From CAWFSE01 sp963697565 (GTDB taxonomy: Bacteria > Actinomycetota > Actinomycetes > CAVWCF01): a stretch of 64,000 nucleotides of DNA. The stretch is from contig CAVOOM010000006.1 in NCBI GenBank assembly GCA_963697565.1, forward strand, positions 310,001-374,000, given 5' to 3'. A program made the position numbers and the translations under genes. The notes under the pieces are model-generated. The model saw only the letters and a list, made by a program, of their open reading frames with translations, was not told the DNA's origin and did no database searches. Positions 40,348 to 49,337 of the stretch are shown piece by piece. Each line of letters begins with the position of its first letter. Position 1 is the first letter of the stretch.

Positions 40348-40857
40348 TCAGCCCACGGTGAAGGACACGCGGTCCTCGCCGACCATGGACCCGTCCTCGC
40401 CGCTCTCCCCGCCCGCGACCAGCACGGCCGGCCCGGTGAACGAGCCGAGGTCGATCTCGGTGTCGAACGTGCCCGGGGTGCCGGTGCCCGAGGTGGCGGT
40501 CGTGAACCCCTTCTGCACAAGCGAGCCGTCCGGGCGCTCGACGCTCCATAGGACGGTCGCCTCGAAGGTGTTCGACGAGCCGCTGAACCTGAACCGGCTG
40601 CCGACCGTGGAGCCCTCGGCGGGCAGGCCGATCGCCACCTGCGCGTCGGGCCCCAGGCTCGGGAAGGGGTCGGGGCTCGCCGCCGGTGAAGACGGGGCCG
40701 GGGTGCTGGGCGCGCCGCTTGAGGCGGGCGGGTTGCTCGGCGACGGGCTGCTCGTCGCGTCGTCGCCGGAGGTGCAGCCGCCCAGCGCGAGCACCGCGGC
40801 GAACGCGGCGGCGACGGCGACAGGGGGTGCGCCGCGGGGGCGGCGGGACGATGGCAT
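40348..40857 (-). CDS. Lipoprotein with Gmad2-like immunoglobulin domain
   Basis: Intact 169-residue exported lipoprotein. The signal ends in a lipobox LALGGC (Cys28), followed by a Ser/Pro-rich linker to about residue 68. The folded part AIGLPAEGSTVGSRFRFSGS and ATVLWSVERPDGSLVQKGF matches the Gmad2 bacterial Ig-like domain. It is found at the surface in several actinobacteria and firmicutes with unknown role. It converges with the MFS gene. Confidence 0.8.
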   Translation of the reverse strand: MPSSRRPRGAPPVAVAAAFAAVLALGGCTSGDDATSSPSPSNPPASSGAPSTPAPSSPAASPDPFPSLGPDAQVAIGLPAEGSTVGSRFRFSGSSNTFEATVLWSVERPDGSLVQKGFTTATSGTGTPGTFDTEIDLGSFTGPAVLVAGGESGEDGSMVGEDRVSFTVG

Positions 40858-40892
40858 GCCTCGATTGTGCCCCGCGGGGTGGGCGAAGCCGG

Positions 40893-42236
40893 TCAGGGCG
40901 CGGTGCGGCGGGTCACGCCGCGGGCCTGCGGGCGCCCCGATCCGCGGGCGGATCCGGGCCGGCCGTGGCCGCGGTGCTCGTGGCGCCCGCGCGCCGGGGC
41001 GGGCGGGCGGGTCACCGGCACACCGCTCGGCTGCCGGGCCCCGGTGATCTCGGCCAGTCCGTGGTCGCCGGGCCGAACGCGTACGGCCGCGGCGGCCACG
41101 CCGGCCCGCTGGGTCAGGCTGGCAACCTCACGCTGCTGGCGGGGCATCGCGAGGGTGACGACGGTGCCCGTGCCACCGGCGCGGGCGGTGCGTCCGGAGC
41201 GGTGCAGGTAGTCCTTGGGGTCGGCGGCCGGGTCCACGTGCACGACCAAGCTCACGTCGTCGACGTGGATGCCGCGGGCGGCGACGTCGGTGGCCACCAG
41301 CACGGGCACGCGCCCGTCGCGGAAGTCGCCGATGGTCCGGTTGCGCTCCCCCTGGTGCATGCCGCCGTGAAGCGCGCCGGCGACGACACCGGACTCGAGC
41401 AGGGAGTTGGCGAGCCGCTCGGCGCCCAGCTGGGTGCGTACGAACATCACGGTGCGGCCCTCGCGGGCGCCGATCGACGCGGCCACCTGGTGCTTGTCGG
41501 CGGGGTGCACGACGAGGACGTGGTGGCTCATCGTGGTGATCGACGCGGTCGCCGGTGCGGTGGAGTGGGTGGCCGGGTCGCGCAGGAACCGGCTGACCAG
41601 CGTCTCCACGTTGCGGTCGAGGGTCGCCGAGAAGAGCATCCGCTGGCCGTTCGGGCGAACCTGCTCGAGCAGGGCGGAGACCACCGGCAGGAACCCGAGG
41701 TCGGTCATGTGGTCGGCCTCGTCGAGGATGGCCACCTCGACGTCGGAGAGGTCGGCGAAGCCCTGGCGCACGAGGTCCTCAAGCCGTCCCGGCGTCGCGA
41801 CGAGGATGTCGGCGCCGCGGCGCAGCCCGTCGACCTGCTTGCCGAAGGGCGCGCCTCCGATGACGAGCCTCAGGTCGAGCCGCAGGGAGTGGGCTAGCGG
41901 CTCCAGGCCGTCCTTGACCTGCATCGCGAGCTCGCGGGTGGGTACGAGCACGAGGCCCAGGGGGCGACGCGGCTGGGCCTTGCGGCCGTCCAGCCGGGCC
42001 AGCATCGGCAGCCCGAAGGCCAGCGTCTTGCCCGAGCCGGTCGCGGCGCGGCCGAGGATGTGGCGGCCGGCGAGCGCATCGGGGATGGCCGCGGCCTGGA
42101 TGGCGAACGGGGCGGTGATGCCCCGCGAAGCGAGCGCCGCGATCAGCCGCGGCGGCAGGCCGAGGTCGGCGAACGACGGCTGCTGATCGCCGGGCGCGTC
42201 GTGGGCGGGCAGGGCATGCGCGGGCAGGGCAGACAT
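40893..42236 (-). CDS. DEAD-box RNA helicase
   Basis: Intact 447-residue helicase. The Q motif FADLGLPPRLIAALASRG, Walker A AATGSGKT, PTRELA, DEAD in VAILDEADHM, SAT and HRSGRTARAG are all in order. The Arg/Gly-rich C-terminal tail (ARGRHEHRGHGRPGS) may bind RNA. It probably acts in RNA or ribosome remodelling, often cold-induced. It starts at ATG 42236, preceded by aggaag at a long spacing and a hairpin at 42256. Confidence 0.92.
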   Translation of the reverse strand: MSALPAHALPAHDAPGDQQPSFADLGLPPRLIAALASRGITAPFAIQAAAIPDALAGRHILGRAATGSGKTLAFGLPMLARLDGRKAQPRRPLGLVLVPTRELAMQVKDGLEPLAHSLRLDLRLVIGGAPFGKQVDGLRRGADILVATPGRLEDLVRQGFADLSDVEVAILDEADHMTDLGFLPVVSALLEQVRPNGQRMLFSATLDRNVETLVSRFLRDPATHSTAPATASITTMSHHVLVVHPADKHQVAASIGAREGRTVMFVRTQLGAERLANSLLESGVVAGALHGGMHQGERNRTIGDFRDGRVPVLVATDVAARGIHVDDVSLVVHVDPAADPKDYLHRSGRTARAGGTGTVVTLAMPRQQREVASLTQRAGVAAAAVRVRPGDHGLAEITGARQPSGVPVTRPPAPARGRHEHRGHGRPGSARGSGRPQARGVTRRTAP

Positions 42237-42255
42237 GAGCAAGCGACTCTTCCTG

Positions 42256-42279
42256 TCGAGACGGTGTGGCGCGTCTCGA
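42256..42279 (-). promoter_or_regulatory. Hairpin in the helicase leader
   Basis: Perfect 8-bp arms tcgagacg and cgtctcga flank an 8-base loop, about 20 bases before the helicase start. It could be a leader structure of the helicase mRNA or the terminator of the upstream ferredoxin operon. Confidence 0.4.
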
Positions 42280-42432
42280 GGGAGTCGACGGGCGCCCGGC
42301 CGAGGTGGCGGCGGCGCAGATCGCAAGGACGGGCCCGAAGCGCCGAGGTCGGCGCGTTCGTGAGCGGTGGTGCGTCTGACGACGGTACCCCGGCGGGTGC
42401 CGCCGGAACGAACCCGCGCGGTGAGGCGTGCG

Positions 42433-42658
42433 TCACCCAGCGGTCGGCTGCAGCCAGAGGGCCCGGTGGGGGCAGGCGGAGACCGCCGCCTCGGCCCGCC
42501 GCAGCTCGTTGGCCGGCACGACTCCTGAGTACAAGGATCGGGAAGCCCCACGGGTCGGTCGCGACCAGCCGCCCGGCCAGGTGCGCGCAGAGGCCGACGC
42601 CCTCGCAGGCGACCGGGTCGACGCGCAGCACAACGGAGGCCTGCCGCTCGGTCCTCAT
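42433..42658 (-). CDS. Single-cluster ferredoxin, frameshifted
   Basis: Small ferredoxin of about 75 residues. CEGVGLCAHLAGRL and the C-terminal AVSACPHRALWLQ give the C-x5-C...CP arrangement of 3Fe-4S or 4Fe-4S ferredoxins common in actinobacteria. One extra base near 42530 (ccttgtac) splits it after DPWGFPIL. The ATG overlaps the stop of the NuoF-like gene (ATGA), so it is the last gene of the operon. It probably passes electrons to or from the NuoF-like protein. Confidence 0.8.
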
Positions 42659-43925
42659 CGCGCAGCCGCCACGTGTGACCGAAGCGGCCGTCGGGCCCGG
42701 GACTTCGGGGAGGGTTCCTGGACGCACTGCCGCCGCCGGTGGCTGGCGACGTCGGGGGCGAACACCGCGAGGGCGGACGCGACGATCTGCGCCGCCCCGT
42801 CGGGGTGGTGGCATGACCCGCGGCCGCGCACCAAGGCGCAGAGCCGGTCGAGGCGCTCGAGGTCGGAGCGGGCCGGTCGGCGTTCGGCCAGCCGCTGCAT
42901 CGCCTCGGCGAGCTCGGCGAGGCCGAAGAGGCACGGTCCGCACTGGCGGGCCGAGCTGGCCGGCCAGGTAGTCGACGATCCCCGCGGTGAGGCTCAGGCC
43001 GCAGACGCCGGGGTCGGCGGGGATCAGGATCCCGGCGCCGAGCGAGACCCCAGCCGCGTCGAGGGCGGCGCGCTCGTACTGCCGGGCGGCGAGCGATTCC
43101 CAGGCGACCCAGCGGCCGCCGTATCCGCCCACCAGGACGGCGTGCGGCTCCGGCGCCGCGGGCCGGGCGCGATGGATCACGGCACCCACGCTCTCGCCGG
43201 GGACGGCCTGCAGCGCGACGAGGCCGCCATCGGTGGTGACCGTCGCCAGCGCGCCGCCGGGATCGAGGCCGCGGTCGATGAGCGCGACGCGGGCCAGGGT
43301 CTCGGCGTTGTGCACGAGGGTCGGCCGGCCGCCCACCCCGGCGGCGGCCGCAGGGACGCGCTTGGTCTGCGGCAGCGCCGGTCCGCCGGACAGCGCGCGC
43401 ACCACGGCGGAGGACTCGCCGGACAGGTAGCCATGTGGCGCCACGGCGATCTCGGGCCAGGGCGCGCCGGTGCGCGCGCCGGCCCGCTCGGCGAGCGCGC
43501 GGCCGAGGGCGAGCCGCGTGTGCGTGGCGTCGTCGTGCAGCCAGAGGACCGTGCGCTCGGCGCCGATCGCGCGGGCGGCCGCGTCCAGCCCGTCGAGGAT
43601 GAGGTGCGGCGCTGTCTGCGCGAGCGCTGCGTCCTTCGCGCTGGCCGGCTCACCCTCGGCCAGGTTCGCGACCACGAGGCCGCCGCCGCCAGCACGCAGG
43701 GCGGTCGCCCACTTGCGTGCGACCGGGAAGTGGCCGCCACCGCAACCGGTGAGCCCGGCGGCGGCGACGCGGTCGATGAGCGTGGCGGGGTCGCCTGCGG
43801 GGCCGAAAGCGGCCCGGTGGGCGTCCAGCCGGGTCGCCCCCGCGGCCAGACCGTCGGATGTGCGACCGGGGGCGGCCCGCAGGGGGTCGAAGCAGACCGC
43901 TCGCGGCAGCAGGCGGCCCGTTCAT
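42655..43925 (-). CDS. NuoF-like (SLBB / iron-sulfur binding) oxidoreductase, two frameshifts
   Basis: Protein of about 422 residues related to NADH-quinone oxidoreductase subunit F. N-terminal GGGHFPVARKWATALRAGG, LVVANLAEGEPASAKDAALA, the SLBB-like ALQAVPGESVGAVIH and the C-terminal RQCGPCLFGLAELAEAMQRL (4Fe-4S ligands, with a further Cys in RGRGSCHHPDGA) are seen. Extra bases near 43918, just after the ATG, and near 42950 break the frame. ATG 43925 overlaps the upstream stop (ATGA). It is probably the cytoplasmic electron entry point of the module. Confidence 0.8.
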
Positions 43926-44575
43926 CGCCCGGCCCCCACCAACGCGGCCGCCGGGGTGGCGCTGTGCCGCCAGACGAACAGGGCGAGGACCGCGGCGCCG
44001 GTGATCGCGTACCAGGCCGCCCAGGCGGCGGAGTCGCTCCCGGCGAGGAAGCCGTGCGCCCAGACCAGCGCGAGGGCCGCCGCAGACACGCGGTGCACCG
44101 GCCGCCAGATCCGGGCGGCCCAGCGGCCGGCGGCGGCGGCGGTGATCCCGGCGGCCAGGCCGGCCCACAGGCCGAGCACGCCGAGGGTGACGGGGACCGG
44201 GCGGTACGACGAGCCGAGCGGCAGCAGGCCGGCCCAGCCGACCCCCGCGTACTCGTCGGTGGCCAGGACCACGACATGCAGCACGGTGAAGACGAGGGTG
44301 CCGACCGCCAGCGCCACATGCGCGCGGATCCGGGTGCCGTGGGCGAAGTGCTCCCAGGAGGCGCGGCGGGGATGGGCGAGCAGCAGGCCAAGCGAGACCA
44401 GCGCCAGCAGCAGGGCGTACGAGGCGAGTCCGGCGGCCCGGCCGATCAGCCACGGCGCGGTGGCCGAGCGGCTGGCGGCCTCGACCACCGATCCGAGCGA
44501 CCACAGGGTGACCGCGGTGGCGGCCGCCGAGCCGGCTGCGACGGCGACCCAGCGCGCCCCGGCACTAGCGCCCAT
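43922..44575 (-). CDS. Ferric-reductase-like transmembrane protein
   Basis: Intact 217-residue membrane protein with about six segments. The histidines in GTRIRAHVALAVGT, TVLHVVVLATDEYAG, WRPVHRVSAAAL and LVWAHGFLAG are placed like the heme ligands of ferric-reductase-like or cytochrome b561-like domains. It would carry electrons across the membrane. It overlaps apbE upstream by 11 bases and the NuoF-like gene downstream by four. Confidence 0.8.
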   Translation of the reverse strand: MGASAGARWVAVAAGSAAATAVTLWSLGSVVEAASRSATAPWLIGRAAGLASYALLLALVSLGLLLAHPRRASWEHFAHGTRIRAHVALAVGTLVFTVLHVVVLATDEYAGVGWAGLLPLGSSYRPVPVTLGVLGLWAGLAAGITAAAAGRWAARIWRPVHRVSAAALALVWAHGFLAGSDSAAWAAWYAITGAAVLALFVWRHSATPAAALVGAGR

Positions 44576-45562
44576 CGCCGGCCTCCCAGACCAGGAGCGG
44601 GCGCAGCGCTGAGGCGGCCTCGCGCCGGCCGTCGCGGTGCTGGACCAAGGCGGCGATCCCACGGGCCTCGGCCTCGTCGAGGGCCGAGGTGCCGAGCAGC
44701 AGCAGGGTCTTGCTCCACACCTCCGCGTCGGCTGGGTCCTCGCCAACCACGGTCACCGAGGCCACCGAGGAGTCCGCAGGTGTGCCCGTTCGCGGATCGA
44801 TCAGGTGGTGAACCGGCCGACCGCCGGCGGTCCAGCGGCGCAGCGCGATGGAGGACGTCGCGCAGGCCTGGTCGGTGAGGCGGAGCACGGCGGCGGGGGC
44901 GCCGCGCGGCATCGCGTGGGTCGTCGACGCCGACCAGCCAGCCGTCGCCGTCCGGACCGGGGCCGAGCGCGAGCAAGTCGCCGCCGGCCTCGACCAAGGC
45001 GGTGGTCGCGTGGCCCGCGAGCGTCTCGGCGGCCCAGCGCACGGCCAGGCCCTTGCCGATGCCGCCCAGGTCGATCGCGAGGCCGCCGAGGTTGAGCACG
45101 CCGCGCGCGTGGTCCACCTCGGGGACCCAGGGGCCTGGGGCGGGCAGCGGGGTCGGCCCGCAAGGGGTGGCGACCGCTCCGTCGGCGAACGGCAGCGAGC
45201 GGTCGTAGCCGAGCGCGACCAGGGCACCCAGCACCCGCGGGTCGAACAGCCCGTCCGGTGGCGAGGTACGCCCGGTGGGCGGCCTCGACGGCCTCGAGGA
45301 GGACGGCCGGTGCGCGGTGCCACCGGCCTGGGGACTCGTTGGCGCGCGACAGGGCGCTCGCCGGGTCGAACCGCGAGCAGTGGCGCTCGACCTCGGCGAA
45401 CACCTCCAGGGCGGCGTCGGCGCCGGCCTCGGCCCCCTCCGACGTGGCCGCGCCCAGCAGGCGGACCCGTGCGGTGGTGGCCATCGCGGGTCGTGACCGG
45501 TCGGCCGACCCGGTCGCGGCGGGCAGGCCCAGGCGAACGCGGGTGTCGGCGGGGGCCGTCAT
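44565..45562 (-). CDS. apbE: FAD:protein FMN transferase, two frameshifts
   Basis: ApbE attaches FMN to a Thr or Ser of target proteins using FAD. Visible blocks are HCSRFDPASALSRANESPG, the diagnostic LNLGGLAIDLGGIGKGLAVR, LVEAGGDLLALGPGPDGDGW and HHLIDPRTGTPADSSVASVT. Extra bases near 45258 and 44910 break the frame. Corrected length is about 331 residues. No signal peptide or lipobox is visible, unlike many exported ApbEs. It starts at ATG 45562, overlapping the stop of the preceding small gene. Confidence 0.88.
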
Positions 45563-45993
45563 CCGGAGGCGCCGGTCGTGGTGTGCACGGCGGGGGGTGC
45601 GGGAGCCGGAGCCGGTGCGGGGGCCGCCTTCGGCGCGGCCTGGGGCGGCCGGCCTCGCGGCCGCAGGCGCCGCGATCCGTACGGGCGCGGGCTGGACGGC
45701 AGCGGCGGCCGACGCGCGGGTCTGCACCTCGGCCGCGAGCCGGGCGACCTCGGCCTGGCGCGCGGCGACCGCGACGCGCAGCGCCTCCACCGCCGGATCC
45801 GGGCGGGGGGCCGGGACCGGGTCCGAGGCTCGGCGGGGCGGCCACGACTCGCCGGCTGCGGCGCGGGCGCGGCCGCCGCCGAGGGGTCGTGCTGGACCGC
45901 CCACGTCGTCGAGGCGGCCAGAAGCGCCGCCGCGCCGGGGATCAGCCAGCCGGCCGGGGCCCAGCTCGCCCGCCGGGCGGGGATGGGGTGCAT
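45559..45993 (-). CDS. Small anchored Ala/Pro-rich protein with coiled coil, two frameshifts (gene B)
   Basis: I do not recognise a family. Reconstructed across breaks near 45846 and 45650, it has a basic N-terminus and one membrane segment (WLIPGAAALLAASTTWAV), then a Pro/Ala linker. A short heptad-like helix EALRVAVAARQAEVARLAAE follows, then a long Ala/Pro linker and the C-terminus PPAVHTTTGASG. The last residues resemble the [ST]GA[TS] core of ApbE flavinylation sites. The stop overlaps the apbE start. It may be the flavin-carrying partner, which is inference only. Confidence 0.55.
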   Translation of the reverse strand: MHPIPARRASWAPAGWLIPGAAALLAASTTWAVQHDPSAAAAPAPQPASRGRPAEPRTRSRPPARIRRWRRCASRSPRARPRSPGSRPRCRPARRPPLPSSPRPYGSRRLRPRGRPPQAAPKAAPAPAPAPAPPAVHTTTGASG

Positions 45994-45999
45994 GGGGCG

Positions 46000-46500
46000 T
46001 CAGTCCTCGTCCCGGTCGTCGCTCTCGTCGTCGTCGTCGTCGCGTCGTCCTCGTCCGAGCCTCGCGTCAGGTCCTCGTACAGGTCCTCGACAGGTCGGGT
46101 CGCCGTCCGGCGACCGCGGGCGTCGTCTCGGACGAGCCGGCGGCTGCGGGCATCGCCGCCGGGGCCGACGGCGCCGGAGGCGCCGGAGCCGACGGAGCCG
46201 CGGGGGCGGCGGGCGGCGCGCGGGTGCTGGCGCGGCGAGGGCCGCCTGCAGGGCGGCGGCCTGGGCGTCGAGGGCGGCCAGCTGCTCGCGCAGCAGCGCC
46301 GCCTCGGCGGACTCGACCGGCGCCGCCTCGGACGGGGGTCGTGGCCGCGGCCGGCGCGGGTGCGCCGACCGACGGCTCGGCGGCGTTGACGCGGGCGACC
46401 GCGGCGCCCGCCGGCGACAGCAAGGGCGGTCGCGACGCCGAGGGCGACGGCGGCAGCGGGTGGCGCGGGTGGTCCCGTTGGAGGGGGAGGTGAGTTCCAT
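46000..46500 (-). CDS. Small anchored Ala/Pro-rich protein with acidic tail, several frameshifts (gene A)
   Basis: First gene of the electron-transfer operon; no family recognised. Pieces in three frames suggest a start MELTSPSNGTTRATR, a membrane segment AAAVALGVATALAVAG, NAAEPSVGAPAPAAATTP, then a helix VESAEAALLREQLAALDAQA. A Pro/Ala linker and a strongly acidic end with DEDD and DDDDDESDDRDED follow. At least four indels are needed, so the exact protein is uncertain. The anchor-linker-helix-linker layout matches gene B, suggesting related or paired scaffold proteins. Confidence 0.45.
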   Translation of the reverse strand: MELTSPSNGTTRATRCRRRPRRRDRPCCRRRAPRSPASTPPSRRSAHPRRPRPRPPSEAAPVESAEAALLREQLAALDAQAAALQAALAAPAPARRPPPPRLRRLRRLRRRRPRRRCPQPPARPRRRPRSPDGDPTCRGPVRGPDARLGRGRRDDDDDESDDRDED

Positions 46501-46537
46501 GCCCCAGATCCTCGGCCTCCCGCCGGGCCGTTCCCTA

Positions 46538-46562
46538 GCGGCTTAGCCGCCCCTTAGGGCGG
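46538..46562. promoter_or_regulatory. Two overlapping, mutually exclusive hairpins
   Basis: Stem gcggc-tta-gccgc (46538-46550) and stem ccgccc-ctta-gggcgg (46547-46562) share bases, so only one can form at a time. They lie between the electron-transfer operon and the divergent PAC2 gene. An attenuator-like role is possible but unproven. Confidence 0.35.
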
Positions 46563-46620
46563 GCTTGGCGAAGCCTTGCGCCGGGGGCAGTCGGCCGAGC
46601 CGGGGCGGTACGGTCGAGGG

Positions 46621-47535
46621 GTGACTCGTGCTGCCGACCTGTACGCACTCGAGGGCGAGCCGCCGCGCGCGGACGCCCCCGTCCTGCTGCACGCGCTCAC
46701 CGGCTTCCTCGACGCCGGGTCCGGTGGCTCGCTGGCGGTGCAGCACCTGCTGGAGACCCTGGAGCACCGGGTGGTGGCCCGCTTCGACGTGGACGCCCTG
46801 TACGACTACCGCGCCCGCCGGCCGCGCATGGTGTTCGACACCGACCACTACGGCGACCTGGAGTGGCCGGAGATCGTCGTGCGCGAGCTGGTCGATGCGG
46901 GCGGCGTGCCGTTCCTGCTGCTGGACGGCCCGGAGCCCGACCTCGGGTGGCGGGCGTTCACCGCGGCGATCGTCGACCTGGTCGAGCGGCTCGGCGTCCG
47001 GCTGACCGTGGGGATGCACGCGGTGCCGTGGCCGGCGCCGCACACCCGTCCGGTCGGCATCTCCGCGCACGCCAACGACATCTCGTTGATCCCCGGTCGC
47101 ACCCCGTGGGTGGGCGAGATCCAGATCCCGGGCCATCTCGGCGGGGTGCTCGAGCTGGCGCTCGGCGAGGCCGGCCAACCCGCGCTGGGCTTCGCCGCGC
47201 ACGTGCCGCACTACCTCGCCGCCGGCGAGCACCCGCGCGCCGCGCTCGCGCTGCTTGAGGAGGTCGCGCGGGCGACCGGCCTGCGCATCCCGCTCGACGC
47301 GCTGCGCACGGCGTCCGATATCGCCGACGCCGATCTCAACGCACAGGTCGCCTCCTCGGAGGAGAACACCGTGGCCGTGCGCGCCCTGGAGGCCCAGCAC
47401 GACGCGTTCGTGGCGCGCCGGGCGGCCGAGGCGGGCGCGCCTGCAGCCGGTCCGGAGGTCCCGACCGGCGACGAGATCGCCGCCCAGGTCGAGCAGTTCC
47501 TCGCCGAGATGGACGCCCGCGGGCGCGACGACTAA
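46621..47535 (+). CDS. PAC2 family protein
   Basis: Intact 304-residue protein of the PAC2 (proteasome assembly chaperone-like) family, common in actinobacteria. LLHALTGFLDAGSGGSLAVQ, YDYRARRPRMVFDTDHYGDL and SISAHANDISLIPG-like sequence (VGISAHANDISLIPGRTPW) are typical. Its role in bacteria is unknown. It starts at GTG 46621. Its TAA overlaps the stop of the convergent RDD gene (shared ctaa). Confidence 0.88.
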   Translation: MTRAADLYALEGEPPRADAPVLLHALTGFLDAGSGGSLAVQHLLETLEHRVVARFDVDALYDYRARRPRMVFDTDHYGDLEWPEIVVRELVDAGGVPFLLLDGPEPDLGWRAFTAAIVDLVERLGVRLTVGMHAVPWPAPHTRPVGISAHANDISLIPGRTPWVGEIQIPGHLGGVLELALGEAGQPALGFAAHVPHYLAAGEHPRAALALLEEVARATGLRIPLDALRTASDIADADLNAQVASSEENTVAVRALEAQHDAFVARRAAEAGAPAAGPEVPTGDEIAAQVEQFLAEMDARGRDD

Positions 47536-49337
47536 CTCGAGGCCGCGTCCGAGGCGGGGCCGTCGGCGGCAGCCTGCTCGCGACGGGCGATCATCGGGCC
47601 GCGGGCCCAGTCGTAGATCACCGAGGTGCGCATCACGGTGTCCTGCACCGATCGGTTCTGGCTGCTGACCACGGCCCAGAACAGCCCGATCGGGAAGAGC
47701 ACGCAGAAGCCGGCCCGGATCAGCGCGCCGGTCCAATGCAGCTTGCGCCCGCGGAAGTTGACGACGCGCAGGCCCATCAGATGGCCGCCGAACGTCCGCC
47801 CGGTGGTCGCCCAGGAGACCCAGAAGATGAGGGCGAGCACGGCGCCGGTCGCGATCAGCGCGACGACCCAGGGGATCGACGGGAAGGAGAAGGTCGTGGG
47901 TGAGAGCAGGAACAGCACGGCGGCCCAGCCCAGGTAGCCGGACAGGACAATCGTTGCGGCCACCAGGGAGTCGACGAGGTTGGCGACGGTCCGGGTGACG
48001 ATGCCGGCCCGGTCCCCCTGGAAGGCCCGCGCCTCCTCGGGGATGGTGCGGTCGGCCTTGCGGCCGTGGGGGAGGGGCTCAGGGCTGTCCATCGCCGCCC
48101 TCGCCTCGGCCGGCCGTCGTCGGGCTCCGCCGGATCGTCCGATGTCGACAGGGACTCCGGGTCGCCGGGGGCGTCCAGGCGGCGCGCCCGGCCCCCACGC
48201 AGCGTGAAGCGGTCGACGAGCCGGGCCACGGCTCGGTCGGCGCCGACCCCTTGGGTGCGGATCCCGCGGACGGTTTCGGTGGCGATACCGCCGGTCGACT
48301 CCCGGATGATCTCGGGCAGGTCGATCTCGTCGACGACGTAGTCGGCCAGCCCGATGAGGTCCACCCGTTCGCGGACCAGCGCGGTGAGGTCCATCTCGTC
48401 GAGGGCCGAGGTCACCACCCGGGCCAGGTCGACCCGCTCGGTGACGAGGGCGGTCAGGTCCACCTGGTCGAGCGCTGCGGTCACCAGCCGCGCCAGGTCG
48501 ACGCGTTCGACGACCAGGGCGGTCAGGTCCACCTGGTCGAGGGCGGCCTCCACGATGGCGTCCACGTCGAGCCGCGCCACCACGACGGCCGCCAGCTCAT
48601 CCACCGGCAGGCCTTCCATCACCTGGGCGGCGACGGCCACCGAGTCGATCTCGGCCAGCACCAGCGCGATCACCGGCTGGAGGTCGAGCTCGGAGACCAC
48701 CGTCGACGCCACCGCGTCGAGGTCGAGTCGGCGCACCAGGAGGTCGGCGGACGCCGTGACGTCCACCGCGTCGAGCACATGCGCGACCAGGCGGTCGACA
48801 TCCAGCCGATCGACTCCGGTGGTGATCGCCTGGTCCAGGTCGACCCGCTCCAGCAGCATGCCGACGAGCAGGTCGAGATCGATCGTGCGGGACACCCCAT
48901 CGATCACGGCGGGGACGGCGTCCTGCGCGACCCGGGCCGCCTCGCGGGCCAGTTGCGGGCGATCGGCGCGCCACCGGCGCGAGAGCGCCTCGAGCGCGGT
49001 CCCTGGGTGCAGGGCGGCGGGGACCAACGGGGGATGGAGCAGGGCCTCGGCGACGGGCGCCGTCACCCGTACTCCGATCTGGGCCGCGCGGCCGGCAGCG
49101 CGCGTGCCTCCCCAGGCGACGCCGAGCACGGCGTCGGCCACCTCGCCGGCCGGGTGACCCGCAGACGTACGGCCCGCTGCTCGCGTCGCCCAGCGCGCGC
49201 AACAGCACCTCGGTCACGAGGGCCGCCACCCCGAAGCCGGCGCGGACGCCGGACTCGACGGCGGTTCGCGCGGGCACAGCGGTTGAGCTCGGGCGGACGT
49301 GCACGACATGGATCTCCGCGTTTGATTCAGGGTCCAC
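47532..49337 (-). CDS. VDL-repeat protein with C-terminal RDD membrane domain, two frameshifts
   Basis: Long protein of about 600 residues. The N-terminal part has VRAGFGVAALVTEVLLRAL and AQIGVRVTAPVAEALLHPPL. The middle is made of Leu/Val/Asp-rich repeats such as ALDQVDLTALVTERVDLARV. The C-terminal RDD domain has NLVDSLVAATIVLSGYLGWA and TTGRTFGGHLMGLRVV. Frames switch near 49165 (insertion) and 48100 (one G missing). If the latter is not an error, the RDD domain is a separate gene starting at 48092. GTG 49337 is the start. Function unknown; RDD domains are linked to ion exchange in some bacteria. Confidence 0.7.
48352..48558 (-). repeat. Three imperfect 69-bp tandem coding repeats
   Basis: The segments encoding VDLTALVVERVDLARLVTAA and its two neighbours are near-identical in DNA, with the shared core gcggtcaggtccacctggtc. 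They form the most regular part of the VDL-repeat region. Confidence 0.75.
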
